A stretch of DNA of 38,966 nt from Ottowia sp. (GTDB taxonomy: Bacteria; Pseudomonadota; Gammaproteobacteria; Burkholderiales; Burkholderiaceae): assembly GCA_020853585.1 (NCBI GenBank), contig JADYYQ010000043.1, positions 1 through 38,966 of the forward strand. The letters are read 5' to 3'. A program made the translations under genes and the position numbers. The notes under the pieces were generated by a model. It was given only the letters and a program-made list of their open reading frames with translations, made no database searches and had not been told where the DNA came from. Shown here one piece after another: positions 32,228-38,966 of this stretch; position 1 is the first letter of the stretch, and each line of letters starts with the position of its first letter.

Positions 32228-33808
32228 ATGACATTACCTTATTACGTCAATATTGCTTCGAACCGTGATTTTATTTTTAAGCCGCGTTTATTGTCTAAAC
32301 GAGGTATGCAATTAGCGACCGAATTTCGTTATTTAGCCGCTGATTACAATGGGGTACTCCAGGCAGAGTATCTTCCTGAAGATCGCATCGCTCGGCGTAA
32401 TCGTTGGTTCTATAACGTTCAACATTCACATCAGATAGGGCCGGATTGGAAGACGTATATTAATGCTGCTAAAGTGTCCGATGATAATTACCCAGGTGAT
32501 CTAGGGCAGAGTTCCTCGACCGCAGTGCAGCAACAATTTACCCAAGAATTGGGCGTGAGTTATACCCATGGTAATTGGACAACGCTTGCGCGAGTACAAA
32601 AATTTCAAACCTTAGCGCCTAATCCTCCCGCCGTTAATCGTGTGCCCCAGCTTAATGTGTTGTACCGCGATAAAAATGTTGAAGGCTGGGTATTTCAAGC
32701 AGAAACAGATGTTAGTCAATTTAAGTATCCAGTCGCACCTGTTGCAGGCACAAGCGATGGGATGCGTGTGTTTGTTAAGCCTGAGTTGCGTTATGTGTGG
32801 CGAACGCCCAATTATTTTGTTATACCAAAAATTAGTCTAAATGCCTCTGCCTATGATTTAAGTCAGCCTATGCAGATAGGCGGGCCGACATCCATTACGC
32901 GGACTCTACCCAGCGTCAGTGTGGATGCAGGTTTAGCGTTTGTACGCGCAGCGGATGAGTGGACAGGTTTATTTGGGCGCGATATTGAACAAACGCTCGA
33001 GCCGCGTATCTTTTATGTTTACACGCCGTTTCGTGATCAATCACAAATCCCGATTTTTGACACCGCGTCTGCGGATTTTAATTTGACGCAAATTTTCTCA
33101 GAGCAGCCTTTTTATGGCAATGATCGGATTGCTGATAACAATAAAGTCACAGTGGGGGTGACCTCTCGTTTGCTTGCACTTGCAGGTGGAGAGGAGTTGG
33201 CCAGTTTCACGCTTGCGCAGCGCTTTGATATGCAGGGTCAACGTGTGACTATCAATAGCACAAATTATTCGGCGAAACAAAGCTATTCCGATGTATTAGC
33301 GGGGGCTTCGGTTAATTTCTTTTCAGATTTGTCTTTGGGTTCGACTGTTCAATACACTTTGGTCAGTCGTCAACTGCAAGCGTCCAACCTAGATCTCTCT
33401 TGGAAGCCCGGGCAACGGCGCGTGCTTAACTTTAGCTATAGCTATCAGCGACCAAATGATGTGATTGGTCCGGTTCCTTTGCGCCAGATTGTCGCTTCTG
33501 GTCAGTGGCCGGTATTTGCTCAGTTTGATTTGCTCGCGCGCGCCAACTATGACCGTGCCGGTCGTAAAATGGTTGATTCGATGTTAGGTTTGCAGTACGA
33601 CGCAGGATGTTGGATTGGTCGTTTTGTTGTGCAGCGTTTTACTAATTTATCGCAACGCACTAACACCAATTTCTTTTTCCAAGTTGAGTTCAAAGGCTTA
33701 TCCCAAGGTCTTGGCAGCGCGAACAATATTTTTAAACTGTATGTGCCGGGCTATACTCCGCTCTCCGCTAGACCGGCTGATTTATCTTCTCATGAAATTA
33801 ATTACTGA
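32228..33808 (+). CDS. lptD: LPS-assembly protein LptD, C-terminal barrel part after the in-frame stop
   Basis: This is the same reading frame as 31490-32206, so the split is a nonsense codon and not a frameshift. The first Met after the stop is ATG 32252 in sense but the open part starts at ATG 32228 (MTLPYYVNIASNRD). The 526 residues have the alternating hydrophobic pattern of the 26-strand barrel and aromatic-rich strand ends. Cys461 of this part (YDAGCWIGRF; residue 707 of the joined protein) is the C-terminal partner for Cys178. Joined, the product would have 772 positions, close to the usual length. If the TAA is real, this part has no signal peptide and would not be exported alone. The terminal TGA overlaps the region of the surA start. 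Confidence 0.88.
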   Translation: MTLPYYVNIASNRDFIFKPRLLSKRGMQLATEFRYLAADYNGVLQAEYLPEDRIARRNRWFYNVQHSHQIGPDWKTYINAAKVSDDNYPGDLGQSSSTAVQQQFTQELGVSYTHGNWTTLARVQKFQTLAPNPPAVNRVPQLNVLYRDKNVEGWVFQAETDVSQFKYPVAPVAGTSDGMRVFVKPELRYVWRTPNYFVIPKISLNASAYDLSQPMQIGGPTSITRTLPSVSVDAGLAFVRAADEWTGLFGRDIEQTLEPRIFYVYTPFRDQSQIPIFDTASADFNLTQIFSEQPFYGNDRIADNNKVTVGVTSRLLALAGGEELASFTLAQRFDMQGQRVTINSTNYSAKQSYSDVLAGASVNFFSDLSLGSTVQYTLVSRQLQASNLDLSWKPGQRRVLNFSYSYQRPNDVIGPVPLRQIVASGQWPVFAQFDLLARANYDRAGRKMVDSMLGLQYDAGCWIGRFVVQRFTNLSQRTNTNFFFQVEFKGLSQGLGSANNIFKLYVPGYTPLSARPADLSSHEINY

Positions 33809-33809
33809 T

Positions 33810-34826
33810 ATGTATTCATTATTACGCTGTGTTAAAAAATGGCGCAGTGCGGTGTGCTGCGCGTTATTGTTAAGTGGCTCGGTATGGGCGCAACCTGCGC
33901 AAGAGGGCAAAGATAAAATTCTTGATGAAGTGGCAGCGGTCGCAAATAACAATTTAATTACACGGGGCGAGATGGTGCGGCGGGCAGAATTGCTCAGGCA
34001 GCTTTATTTGGCTGATCAAAAACCTGTACCTGCGCAACCCGATTTATGGGGTGAAGCGCTTGAGTTGCTTATTTTAGAAAATATTCAACTACAAGAGGCG
34101 CGTGATACCGGGCTTGTTGTGAGTAATGCCGAGCTTGATCATATTGTGGGGCAGGTAGCACAAGAGCATAAATTAACGATGAGTGAACTACGTCGTGAAG
34201 TAGAGCGAGAATTTTCTTTTGCGAAATATCTTGAAGAGTTGCGCAAAAAAGTATTGATTTCGCGTTTACGTGATCGTGATGTATTGAGCAAAACAAAAGT
34301 ATTTGAAAGCGAAATCGATAACTATTTGGCTGAGCAAAAAAAGCGGGGCAATCCCCTGGTCTCTAAAAAGCTTGCGCAAATGCAGTTGCGTCATATCGTG
34401 TTGCGCATCAGTAAAGAGATGAATGAGGTTGAAGCCGTGCGTCGTTTGCGCACTTTTCGGGAGCGCGTGCAAAATGGCGGGGATTTTTCTGTTTTAGCGC
34501 GACAGTATTCACAGGATGCTTCTGCGACACAAGGCGGCGAATTAGGGTGGCTATTTACCAACGATATTCCCGTCGAGTTTTTGCGCCCCCTCGATGAGCT
34601 AGTGCCTGGAAAAATAGCAGACCCCGTTATTTTGCAGAATTCGGCTTACTTGATTCAGTTACTGAATCGTCGTGAAGTGGAGTTAAGTGCAGAGCAGCAA
34701 CGCGAATATGCACGCGGTGTGTTGCGTGAGCATAAAAATAGTATGGCATTGCGGGATTGGTTACAACAATTACGCGAAAATGCGACAGTTGATTATCGTG
34801 TTAACCGCATTGGTCACCGTCGTTAA
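33810..34826 (+). CDS. surA: Periplasmic chaperone SurA, single parvulin domain
   Basis: SurA escorts outer-membrane proteins, including LptD, through the periplasm. The 338-residue protein has a signal peptide (about 1-27, ending SVWAQ) and the SurA N-domain (about 34-155, with EVAAVANNNLITRGEM). One parvulin domain follows (about 190-288, with LRHIVLRI, LARQYSQDASATQGGELGW). The C-terminal helix ends the protein. Burkholderia SurA has about 450 residues and two parvulin domains. The remaining one matches the second (P2), so P1 is missing here. ATG 33810 follows the lptD stop as TGA-T-ATG. An in-frame ATG at 33792 overlaps lptD; I prefer 33810. Confidence 0.9.
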   Translation: MYSLLRCVKKWRSAVCCALLLSGSVWAQPAQEGKDKILDEVAAVANNNLITRGEMVRRAELLRQLYLADQKPVPAQPDLWGEALELLILENIQLQEARDTGLVVSNAELDHIVGQVAQEHKLTMSELRREVEREFSFAKYLEELRKKVLISRLRDRDVLSKTKVFESEIDNYLAEQKKRGNPLVSKKLAQMQLRHIVLRISKEMNEVEAVRRLRTFRERVQNGGDFSVLARQYSQDASATQGGELGWLFTNDIPVEFLRPLDELVPGKIADPVILQNSAYLIQLLNRREVELSAEQQREYARGVLREHKNSMALRDWLQQLRENATVDYRVNRIGHRR

Positions 34827-34832
34827 TCGTTG

Positions 34833-35822
34833 ATGAAAACGTTTGCTATCACCACAGGTGAGCCAGCGGGTATTGGTCCCGAAATTACGATTCAAGCATT
34901 ATTGCAAGTGCCACTGCCCTTGGATGTGCAGTGTTGCGTGATTGGAGATGCGCAACTTTTGACGCAGCGTGCCCAGATGATTGGACAAGCGCCATCTTGG
35001 GAAGCTCTCTGTCAACAAGGACAGGTCAATATCTTGCCTGTGTCTTTGACAAGTCCCTGCGTACCTGGGCAGCTCAATATCGCCAATGCTTCCTATGTGG
35101 TGTCGATGTTAGATAAAGCGATCACGGGGTGTATGTCAGGTGAATTTTGTGCGATGGTGACTGCGCCTGTACAAAAAAGCATCATTGCACAAGCGGGTAT
35201 TCCTTTTACAGGTCACACCGAATATTTAGCGCAGCAAAGCGGGACAGCGAAAGTGGTGATGATGTTAGCGGGCCGGCAAAGTGCGCGTGTTGATGATGAA
35301 ATAATGCGTGTTGCTTTAGCGACAACTCATATTCCCTTATCCCGTGTGGCTTCTTCGTTGTCATGCGAAGGCTTATTACATATTCTGCGAATTATCGACC
35401 ACGATTTACGCACGCGATTTGGTATCGCTACACCGCGTATTTTAGTGGCGGGATTAAATCCGCATGCAGGTGAGCAGGGCCAGCTGGGACGCGAAGAGAT
35501 CGACATTATTACGCCTGCATTGGCACGTGCTACAGAAGAAGGCATCCTTGTGCAAGGGCCATTGCCTGCTGATACGCTTTTTCAGCCGCGTTATTTAGCA
35601 CAAGCAGACTGTGTGTTGGCGATGTATCACGATCAAGGATTGGCACCGTTAAAATATGCCACCTTTGGTCATGGCATCAACATCACATTGGGACTCCCTT
35701 TTATACGTACTTCAGTGGATCATGGCACAGCGCTTGATATGGCTGGATCAGGTCAAGCGGTGGCCACAAGTATGTGCGCGGCGATTGATATGGCACTTAC
35801 GCTTTCTTATGAACAACCTTAA
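34833..35822 (+). CDS. pdxA: 4-hydroxythreonine-4-phosphate dehydrogenase
   Basis: PdxA oxidises 4-phosphohydroxy-L-threonine in DXP-dependent pyridoxal phosphate synthesis. The 329-residue protein starts [18 protein letters not shown], the family signature. Metal-binding histidines are in [22 protein letters not shown] and [12 protein letters not shown]. The following [20 protein letters not shown] block is conserved. The frame is open from TTG 34830, but ATG 34833 is the natural start and lies 6 bases after the surA stop. The surA-pdxA-rsmA order is classical in proteobacteria. The end overlaps rsmA by 14 bases. Confidence 0.96.
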   Translation: MKTFAITTGEPAGIGPEITIQALLQVPLPLDVQCCVIGDAQLLTQRAQMIGQAPSWEALCQQGQVNILPVSLTSPCVPGQLNIANASYVVSMLDKAITGCMSGEFCAMVTAPVQKSIIAQAGIPFTGHTEYLAQQSGTAKVVMMLAGRQSARVDDEIMRVALATTHIPLSRVASSLSCEGLLHILRIIDHDLRTRFGIATPRILVAGLNPHAGEQGQLGREEIDIITPALARATEEGILVQGPLPADTLFQPRYLAQADCVLAMYHDQGLAPLKYATFGHGINITLGLPFIRTSVDHGTALDMAGSGQAVATSMCAAIDMALTLSYEQP

Positions 35823-36618
35823 TGTAAAACAGACTGGCCATCAGGCGCGTAAGAGTTTTGGTCAGCATTTTCTTATCGATACTGGGATTATTGCCGACAT
35901 TATTCAAGCGATTGATCCACGACCAGAGCAATCGGTGGTTGAGATTGGTCCGGGTTTAGGGGCTTTGACGGCGAGTTTATTAGAGCGCTGTACGCATATG
36001 CAAGTCATTGAGTTAGATCGTGATTTGGTAAAGCGTTTGCACAAACAATTTGGCGCGTCATTGACTATCCACTCAGGCGATGCCTTAAGTTTTGATTTTG
36101 CGCAATGTGTGCAAGAAAATCAGCCGTTGCGAATTGTGGGGAATTTACCCTATAACATTTCTAGTCCATTGTTGTTTCATTTGTTGGATGTTGCGCACTG
36201 CGTGCAAGATCAGCACTTTATGCTACAAAAAGAAGTGGTAGAGCGGATGGTGGCGCAGCCCGGTAGTGCGGCTTATAGTCGTTTATCTGTCATGTTGCAG
36301 TGGCGCTATCATATGGAGTCATTGCTTGATGTACCGCCCCATGCTTTTTCGCCCGCACCAAAAGTAGATTCAGCGGTTGTGCGTATGATTCCTTGGCCCA
36401 TCTCACGTATGCAGGCTTTGCGTTGCGATACGCAAAAATTTTCTGAAATTGTGGCGCTTGCTTTTTCACAGCGCCGCAAAATGTTGCGCAACACCTTTGC
36501 GAGCTTGCAAGAGAAAATTGATTTTTCCGCTTTACAGTTTGATTTAACGCGTCGTGCGCAAGATGTATCGGTAGAAGAGTATGTTGCTTTGGCTTGTGCT
36601 TTCCAGGAACGTGCGTGA
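35809..36618 (+). CDS. rsmA: 16S rRNA (adenine1518/1519-N6)-dimethyltransferase RsmA (KsgA)
   Basis: RsmA dimethylates A1518 and A1519 late in 30S assembly. The 269-residue protein has GQHFLID, SAM motif [11 protein letters not shown], the acidic VIELDRDL, and catalytic [11 protein letters not shown]. The C-terminal part has [14 protein letters not shown] and [11 protein letters not shown]. The frame is open to 35656, but ATG 35809 gives the usual N-terminus ([12 protein letters not shown]) and lies inside the end of pdxA, so translation is coupled. In E. coli apaG follows; here it does not. Confidence 0.96.
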   Translation: MNNLNVKQTGHQARKSFGQHFLIDTGIIADIIQAIDPRPEQSVVEIGPGLGALTASLLERCTHMQVIELDRDLVKRLHKQFGASLTIHSGDALSFDFAQCVQENQPLRIVGNLPYNISSPLLFHLLDVAHCVQDQHFMLQKEVVERMVAQPGSAAYSRLSVMLQWRYHMESLLDVPPHAFSPAPKVDSAVVRMIPWPISRMQALRCDTQKFSEIVALAFSQRRKMLRNTFASLQEKIDFSALQFDLTRRAQDVSVEEYVALACAFQERA

Positions 36619-36984
36619 TCAGCGTGGTTGGACTGACTTAGAAGATCATTGCCTACCTTGCTGTGCGAACTAAATAGGCCGTTGCGCGGTGTTATCACTC
36701 CTTGTCCGCGGATTTTTTGGTAGGCAAATTTGGCTATATGGGGCAAAGCATGCTTGTTATTTCTCGCTTTGCTCTCATTTGCTTTATGATGATTTTGATT
36801 CTTGTGCCCCTCGTGACCTGCCTGCGTAAGTATGCAATGGTCTTTTAAAAGACGCTCCTACATAGCGGGCTGCATCCTTCAATCTTTGCGTTGGGTAGTA
36901 CTCGAAATGCGCATTTACTTTTGTGTATGCTTTTCTTTTTAAGTTCCGTGTGCTTGGTGTGTCCGCGACAGTGTGCGGGGGCCT
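36619..36984. other. Region between convergent rsmA and waaA with inverted repeats
   Basis: These 366 bases hold no gene I can support. Two structures stand out. A 9-base inverted repeat TTGCCTACC (36649-36657) with GGTAGGCAA (36719-36727) encloses 61 bases. GTCTTTTAAAAGAC (36840-36853) is a perfect 14-base palindrome. Neither is a standard terminator. The bordering genes are normally separate in Burkholderia, so it may be a rearrangement joint. Confidence 0.5.
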
Positions 36985-38373
36985 CTAATCGGGTAAATAA
37001 GGCAGGAGCGCGTGGGTGATACGTGTTGTTGCACCACGATAGGTTTGCGCAAAACGCTGGCTAGCTTGACCCATACGGGCCAAGCGTGCCGGGTCATTAA
37101 ATAAATCATGGATATGTTGAGCGAGTAATTCGGTGTGCGTCATCTGTATGGCAGCGCCCTCGGCCACGGCGTCTTTGCTTGCCTGATAAAAATTAAATGT
37201 ATGCGGACCTAGCAAAATAGGTTTGCCCAGTGCACAGGCTTCGATTAAATTTTGCCCACCAAATGGCAGTAAGCTACCGCCAATAAGTGCGATATCGCAG
37301 GCACTGTAATAGCTTGCCATTTCGCCTAAGCTATCACCGATTAACACTTGTGTGGTGGGAGGGATAACCCAATGTGAGGAGGTCGTGTGGCTTGGTAAGG
37401 CTGAGCGAAGTGCATAGGTAAGCCCATGCTTATGTACGATGTGTGCAACTTCTGAAAAGCGTTGAGGATGGCGCGGTACAAGTAAGAGCAGAGGGGGCGC
37501 CACGTGCTCGGTATGATTCGCAGGGTCAGTTGCGCTATGGGTACATGGATGGGCCGGGTTGTGATGGGCATGGGTTTGTTGAAACTGTTGCCATGCATTC
37601 AAGATTAAAGTTTCTTCTCCTTCGCGCGTGCTGGCTGCGCACAGTACCCACCGCGTACCAATACGTTTTCGTAAGCTGAGTCCTTGCTGAATATGAAGGG
37701 GATCAGCGTTGCGATCAAATTTCAGATTGCCACATATCTCCACTTGCTTGCCGCCTAGTTCACGTAAGCGTGCTGCATCTGTTTGGGTTTGCGCCAATAT
37801 TAAAGGGATGGCCCCAAACAATTGACGCGCGGCATGCTGTATGCAGGTTAAATATGTCGCACGTTTAAAACTGCGTGGAGACATACGTGCATTGATGAGT
37901 GCCAGGGGAATATTGTATGTTTGCGCGATCCATACAAAATTGGGCCACACTTCTGTTTCGATCAGTAGACCAAGGCTGGGCCGTATATGGCGAAAAAAAC
38001 GTTGCACAAACCAGGGAAAATCATAGGGCGCATAGACTTGTTGCATGCGTCCTTGACGGATATATTCTGCAAAGAGTGCGCTACCTGTTTTGCGCCCAGT
38101 TGGTGTCATATGGGTGAGCACAATGCGCACGTTGGGATATTGGGTCAGCAATGTTTGCACAAGTGGTTGAGCGGCATAGGTTTCTCCGACAGAAACGGCA
38201 TGTATCCATATCCAGTTTCCCACTGATGGTAAAGGTGGATAACATCCCAGACGCTCGCGCATATGATGTCGATAGCCCGGATCATCACGGGATCGCCATA
38301 TCAGTCTGAGTAGGACAAGCGGCAGCACACATAGCCAGAGCAACGCGTAGAGATAACGCACATACTTCATCAT
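36985..38373 (-). CDS. waaA: 3-deoxy-D-manno-octulosonic acid transferase (WaaA/KdtA)
   Basis: WaaA adds Kdo to lipid IVA in LPS inner-core synthesis. This 462-residue GT30 protein has an N-terminal membrane anchor (about 4-24, YVRYLYALLWLCVLPLVLL). HAVSVGETYAAQPL carries the catalytic glutamate (Glu64). IETEVWPNFV, NARMSPRSF and GSLLPFGGQNLIEA follow as family motifs. The usual length is about 425-435; the excess is mainly one insertion of about 29 residues rich in His, Thr and Pro (266-294, DNA 37492-37578) just before the conserved LLLVPRHPQRF. The start overlaps the waaC stop (ATGATG), so ATG 38373 or 38370 is used and the two genes are coupled. Confidence 0.95.
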   Translation of the reverse strand: MMKYVRYLYALLWLCVLPLVLLRLIWRSRDDPGYRHHMRERLGCYPPLPSVGNWIWIHAVSVGETYAAQPLVQTLLTQYPNVRIVLTHMTPTGRKTGSALFAEYIRQGRMQQVYAPYDFPWFVQRFFRHIRPSLGLLIETEVWPNFVWIAQTYNIPLALINARMSPRSFKRATYLTCIQHAARQLFGAIPLILAQTQTDAARLRELGGKQVEICGNLKFDRNADPLHIQQGLSLRKRIGTRWVLCAASTREGEETLILNAWQQFQQTHAHHNPAHPCTHSATDPANHTEHVAPPLLLLVPRHPQRFSEVAHIVHKHGLTYALRSALPSHTTSSHWVIPPTTQVLIGDSLGEMASYYSACDIALIGGSLLPFGGQNLIEACALGKPILLGPHTFNFYQASKDAVAEGAAIQMTHTELLAQHIHDLFNDPARLARMGQASQRFAQTYRGATTRITHALLPYLPD

Positions 38374-38966
38374 AGTAAGCCGAGCGCTACGAGTGCGGCT
38401 TGCACTTGTATGCCAGTAGGGGGATGGCGTTTGCTACCAAGATTAATAAATTTTTCTGCGCTTAATCCGCCGGTACGCCAGGCTGTGTCAAATTGGTAGA
38501 GCTGTATGGTCGGTTTGTTAAGGGCTACGGACATATGGCTAAGTCCCGTATCGACACCAATGGTAGCCGTTGCTTTCTCAAGTAGTCCTGCGATGTGAGG
38601 CAATGCTAAGTAAGGTGGAACCCAGGCGCGAGGACCTAATGTTTGCGCGAGCGTTTGGCTTATTTCTTTTTCTGCCGGACTTCCCCAGGGAAGCACGATA
38701 CGATAGCCTGCGCTGATTAAATGCAGACCTAAATTAATCCATGATGTTGTGGGCCATGCTTTGTCAGCACGTGATGCTGCATGAACAAAAACAATATAGG
38801 GATCGTTTGCTAATAGTGTTAAATCGGCAAATTGGGGAGTGAGACCAAAATCAATGTGAGTATCTAGGGTGTAGCCTAGCGCTTGTGCAGCGAGTAACCG
38901 TCCCCGCATGACTACATGTGTGCGAGAAGGAATGGTGATGCCTTGTTGATAAAAAAAACGAACTGG
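38370..38966 (-). CDS. waaC: Lipopolysaccharide heptosyltransferase I (WaaC), 5' end outside the window
   Basis: The frame is open to the right edge of the window; the last 198 codons are present. The sequence PVRFFYQQGITIPSRTHVV before MRGRLLAA belongs to the same protein, so the internal ATG at 38909 is not the start. The C-terminal GT9 domain shows YIVFVHAASRADKAWP (donor-site block), LPWGSPAEKE, and GVDTGLSHMSVALNKPTIQLY, typical of heptosyltransferase I. The enzyme adds the first heptose to Kdo. It is coupled to waaA, the standard order in Burkholderia. Confidence 0.93.
   Translation of the reverse strand, partial: PVRFFYQQGITIPSRTHVVMRGRLLAAQALGYTLDTHIDFGLTPQFADLTLLANDPYIVFVHAASRADKAWPTTSWINLGLHLISAGYRIVLPWGSPAEKEISQTLAQTLGPRAWVPPYLALPHIAGLLEKATATIGVDTGLSHMSVALNKPTIQLYQFDTAWRTGGLSAEKFINLGSKRHPPTGIQVQAALVALGLL

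Noticed and set aside
31490..33808. Frameshift in lptD
   Set aside because: Both open parts share one frame and the intervening codons read normally, so a single nonsense codon explains the split.
33615..33809. N-terminal extension of SurA
   Set aside because: It overlaps the lptD barrel in another frame; SurA signal peptide begins at 33810 (or 33792).
35656..35808. N-terminal extension of RsmA
   Set aside because: It is the out-of-frame reading of pdxA; family proteins begin near [12 protein letters not shown].
36309..36746. 145-codon minus-strand frame
   Set aside because: Antisense to rsmA and without a recognisable motif.

Overview
The window looks like a chromosomal segment of a reduced, host-associated betaproteobacterium of the Burkholderiaceae. 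Gene order supports this: amgK-murU-pepP-ubiH is divergent from lptD-surA-pdxA-rsmA, rne is divergent from rluC-HAD-S49 protease, rsmI-like and maf lie side by side, ftsY is divergent from two M16 proteases followed by rsmD-coaD-ferredoxin, and waaC is joined to waaA. Base composition looks only moderately GC-rich by eye (not computed), below free-living Burkholderia. Eukaryotic-like proteins, a transposase remnant, trimmed housekeeping proteins and a nonsense codon in lptD suggest an endosymbiont, for example of the Mycoavidus/Glomeribacter type associated with fungi. That placement is inference and was not tested.

Layout. 1-127: 3' end of an IS3-family transposase. 200-574: apaG. 575-2923: a stress locus (OsmC-like protein and an exported DJ-1/PfpI protein) with three related palindromic operators and a terminator. 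3133-4287: a eukaryotic-like Ser/Thr kinase. 4530-5831: L-threonine aldolase and a 41-residue membrane protein. 5920-7920: mltA and an enoyl-CoA hydratase. 8228-14622: ftsY against the M16 pair, rsmD, coaD, ferredoxin and mnmH. 14853-21944: rne against rluC, a capless HAD protein and an S49 protease, then rsmI-like and maf. 22285-26403: an accessory island with two long proteins of unknown function on the minus strand. 26736-36618: the divergent ubiH/pepP/murU/amgK and lptD/surA/pdxA/rsmA operons. 36985-38966: waaA and the truncated waaC.

Envelope biogenesis is the common theme of the right half. WaaC and WaaA build the LPS inner core and Kdo, LptD inserts LPS in the outer membrane, SurA chaperones LptD, AmgK/MurU recycle MurNAc, and MltA cuts peptidoglycan. 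RNA maturation (RNase E, RluC, RsmA, RsmD, RsmI-like, MnmH) is the second theme.

The strongest candidate for something new is the 671-residue protein at 24388-26403. It joins two long repeats carrying PPAY (a PPxY, WW-domain-binding type motif) and a 58-residue tandem repeat to a C-terminal bipartite helix-turn-helix like the DNA-binding half of IS630/Tc1 transposases. It looks like a domesticated transposase DNA-binding domain on a candidate host-directed effector. Next to it lies a 613-residue orphan with disordered flanks around a central helical domain. Other notable points are the in-frame TAA in lptD, a SurA with one parvulin domain instead of two, a HAD hydrolase without its cap, and polar low-complexity insertions in Maf, UbiH and WaaA.
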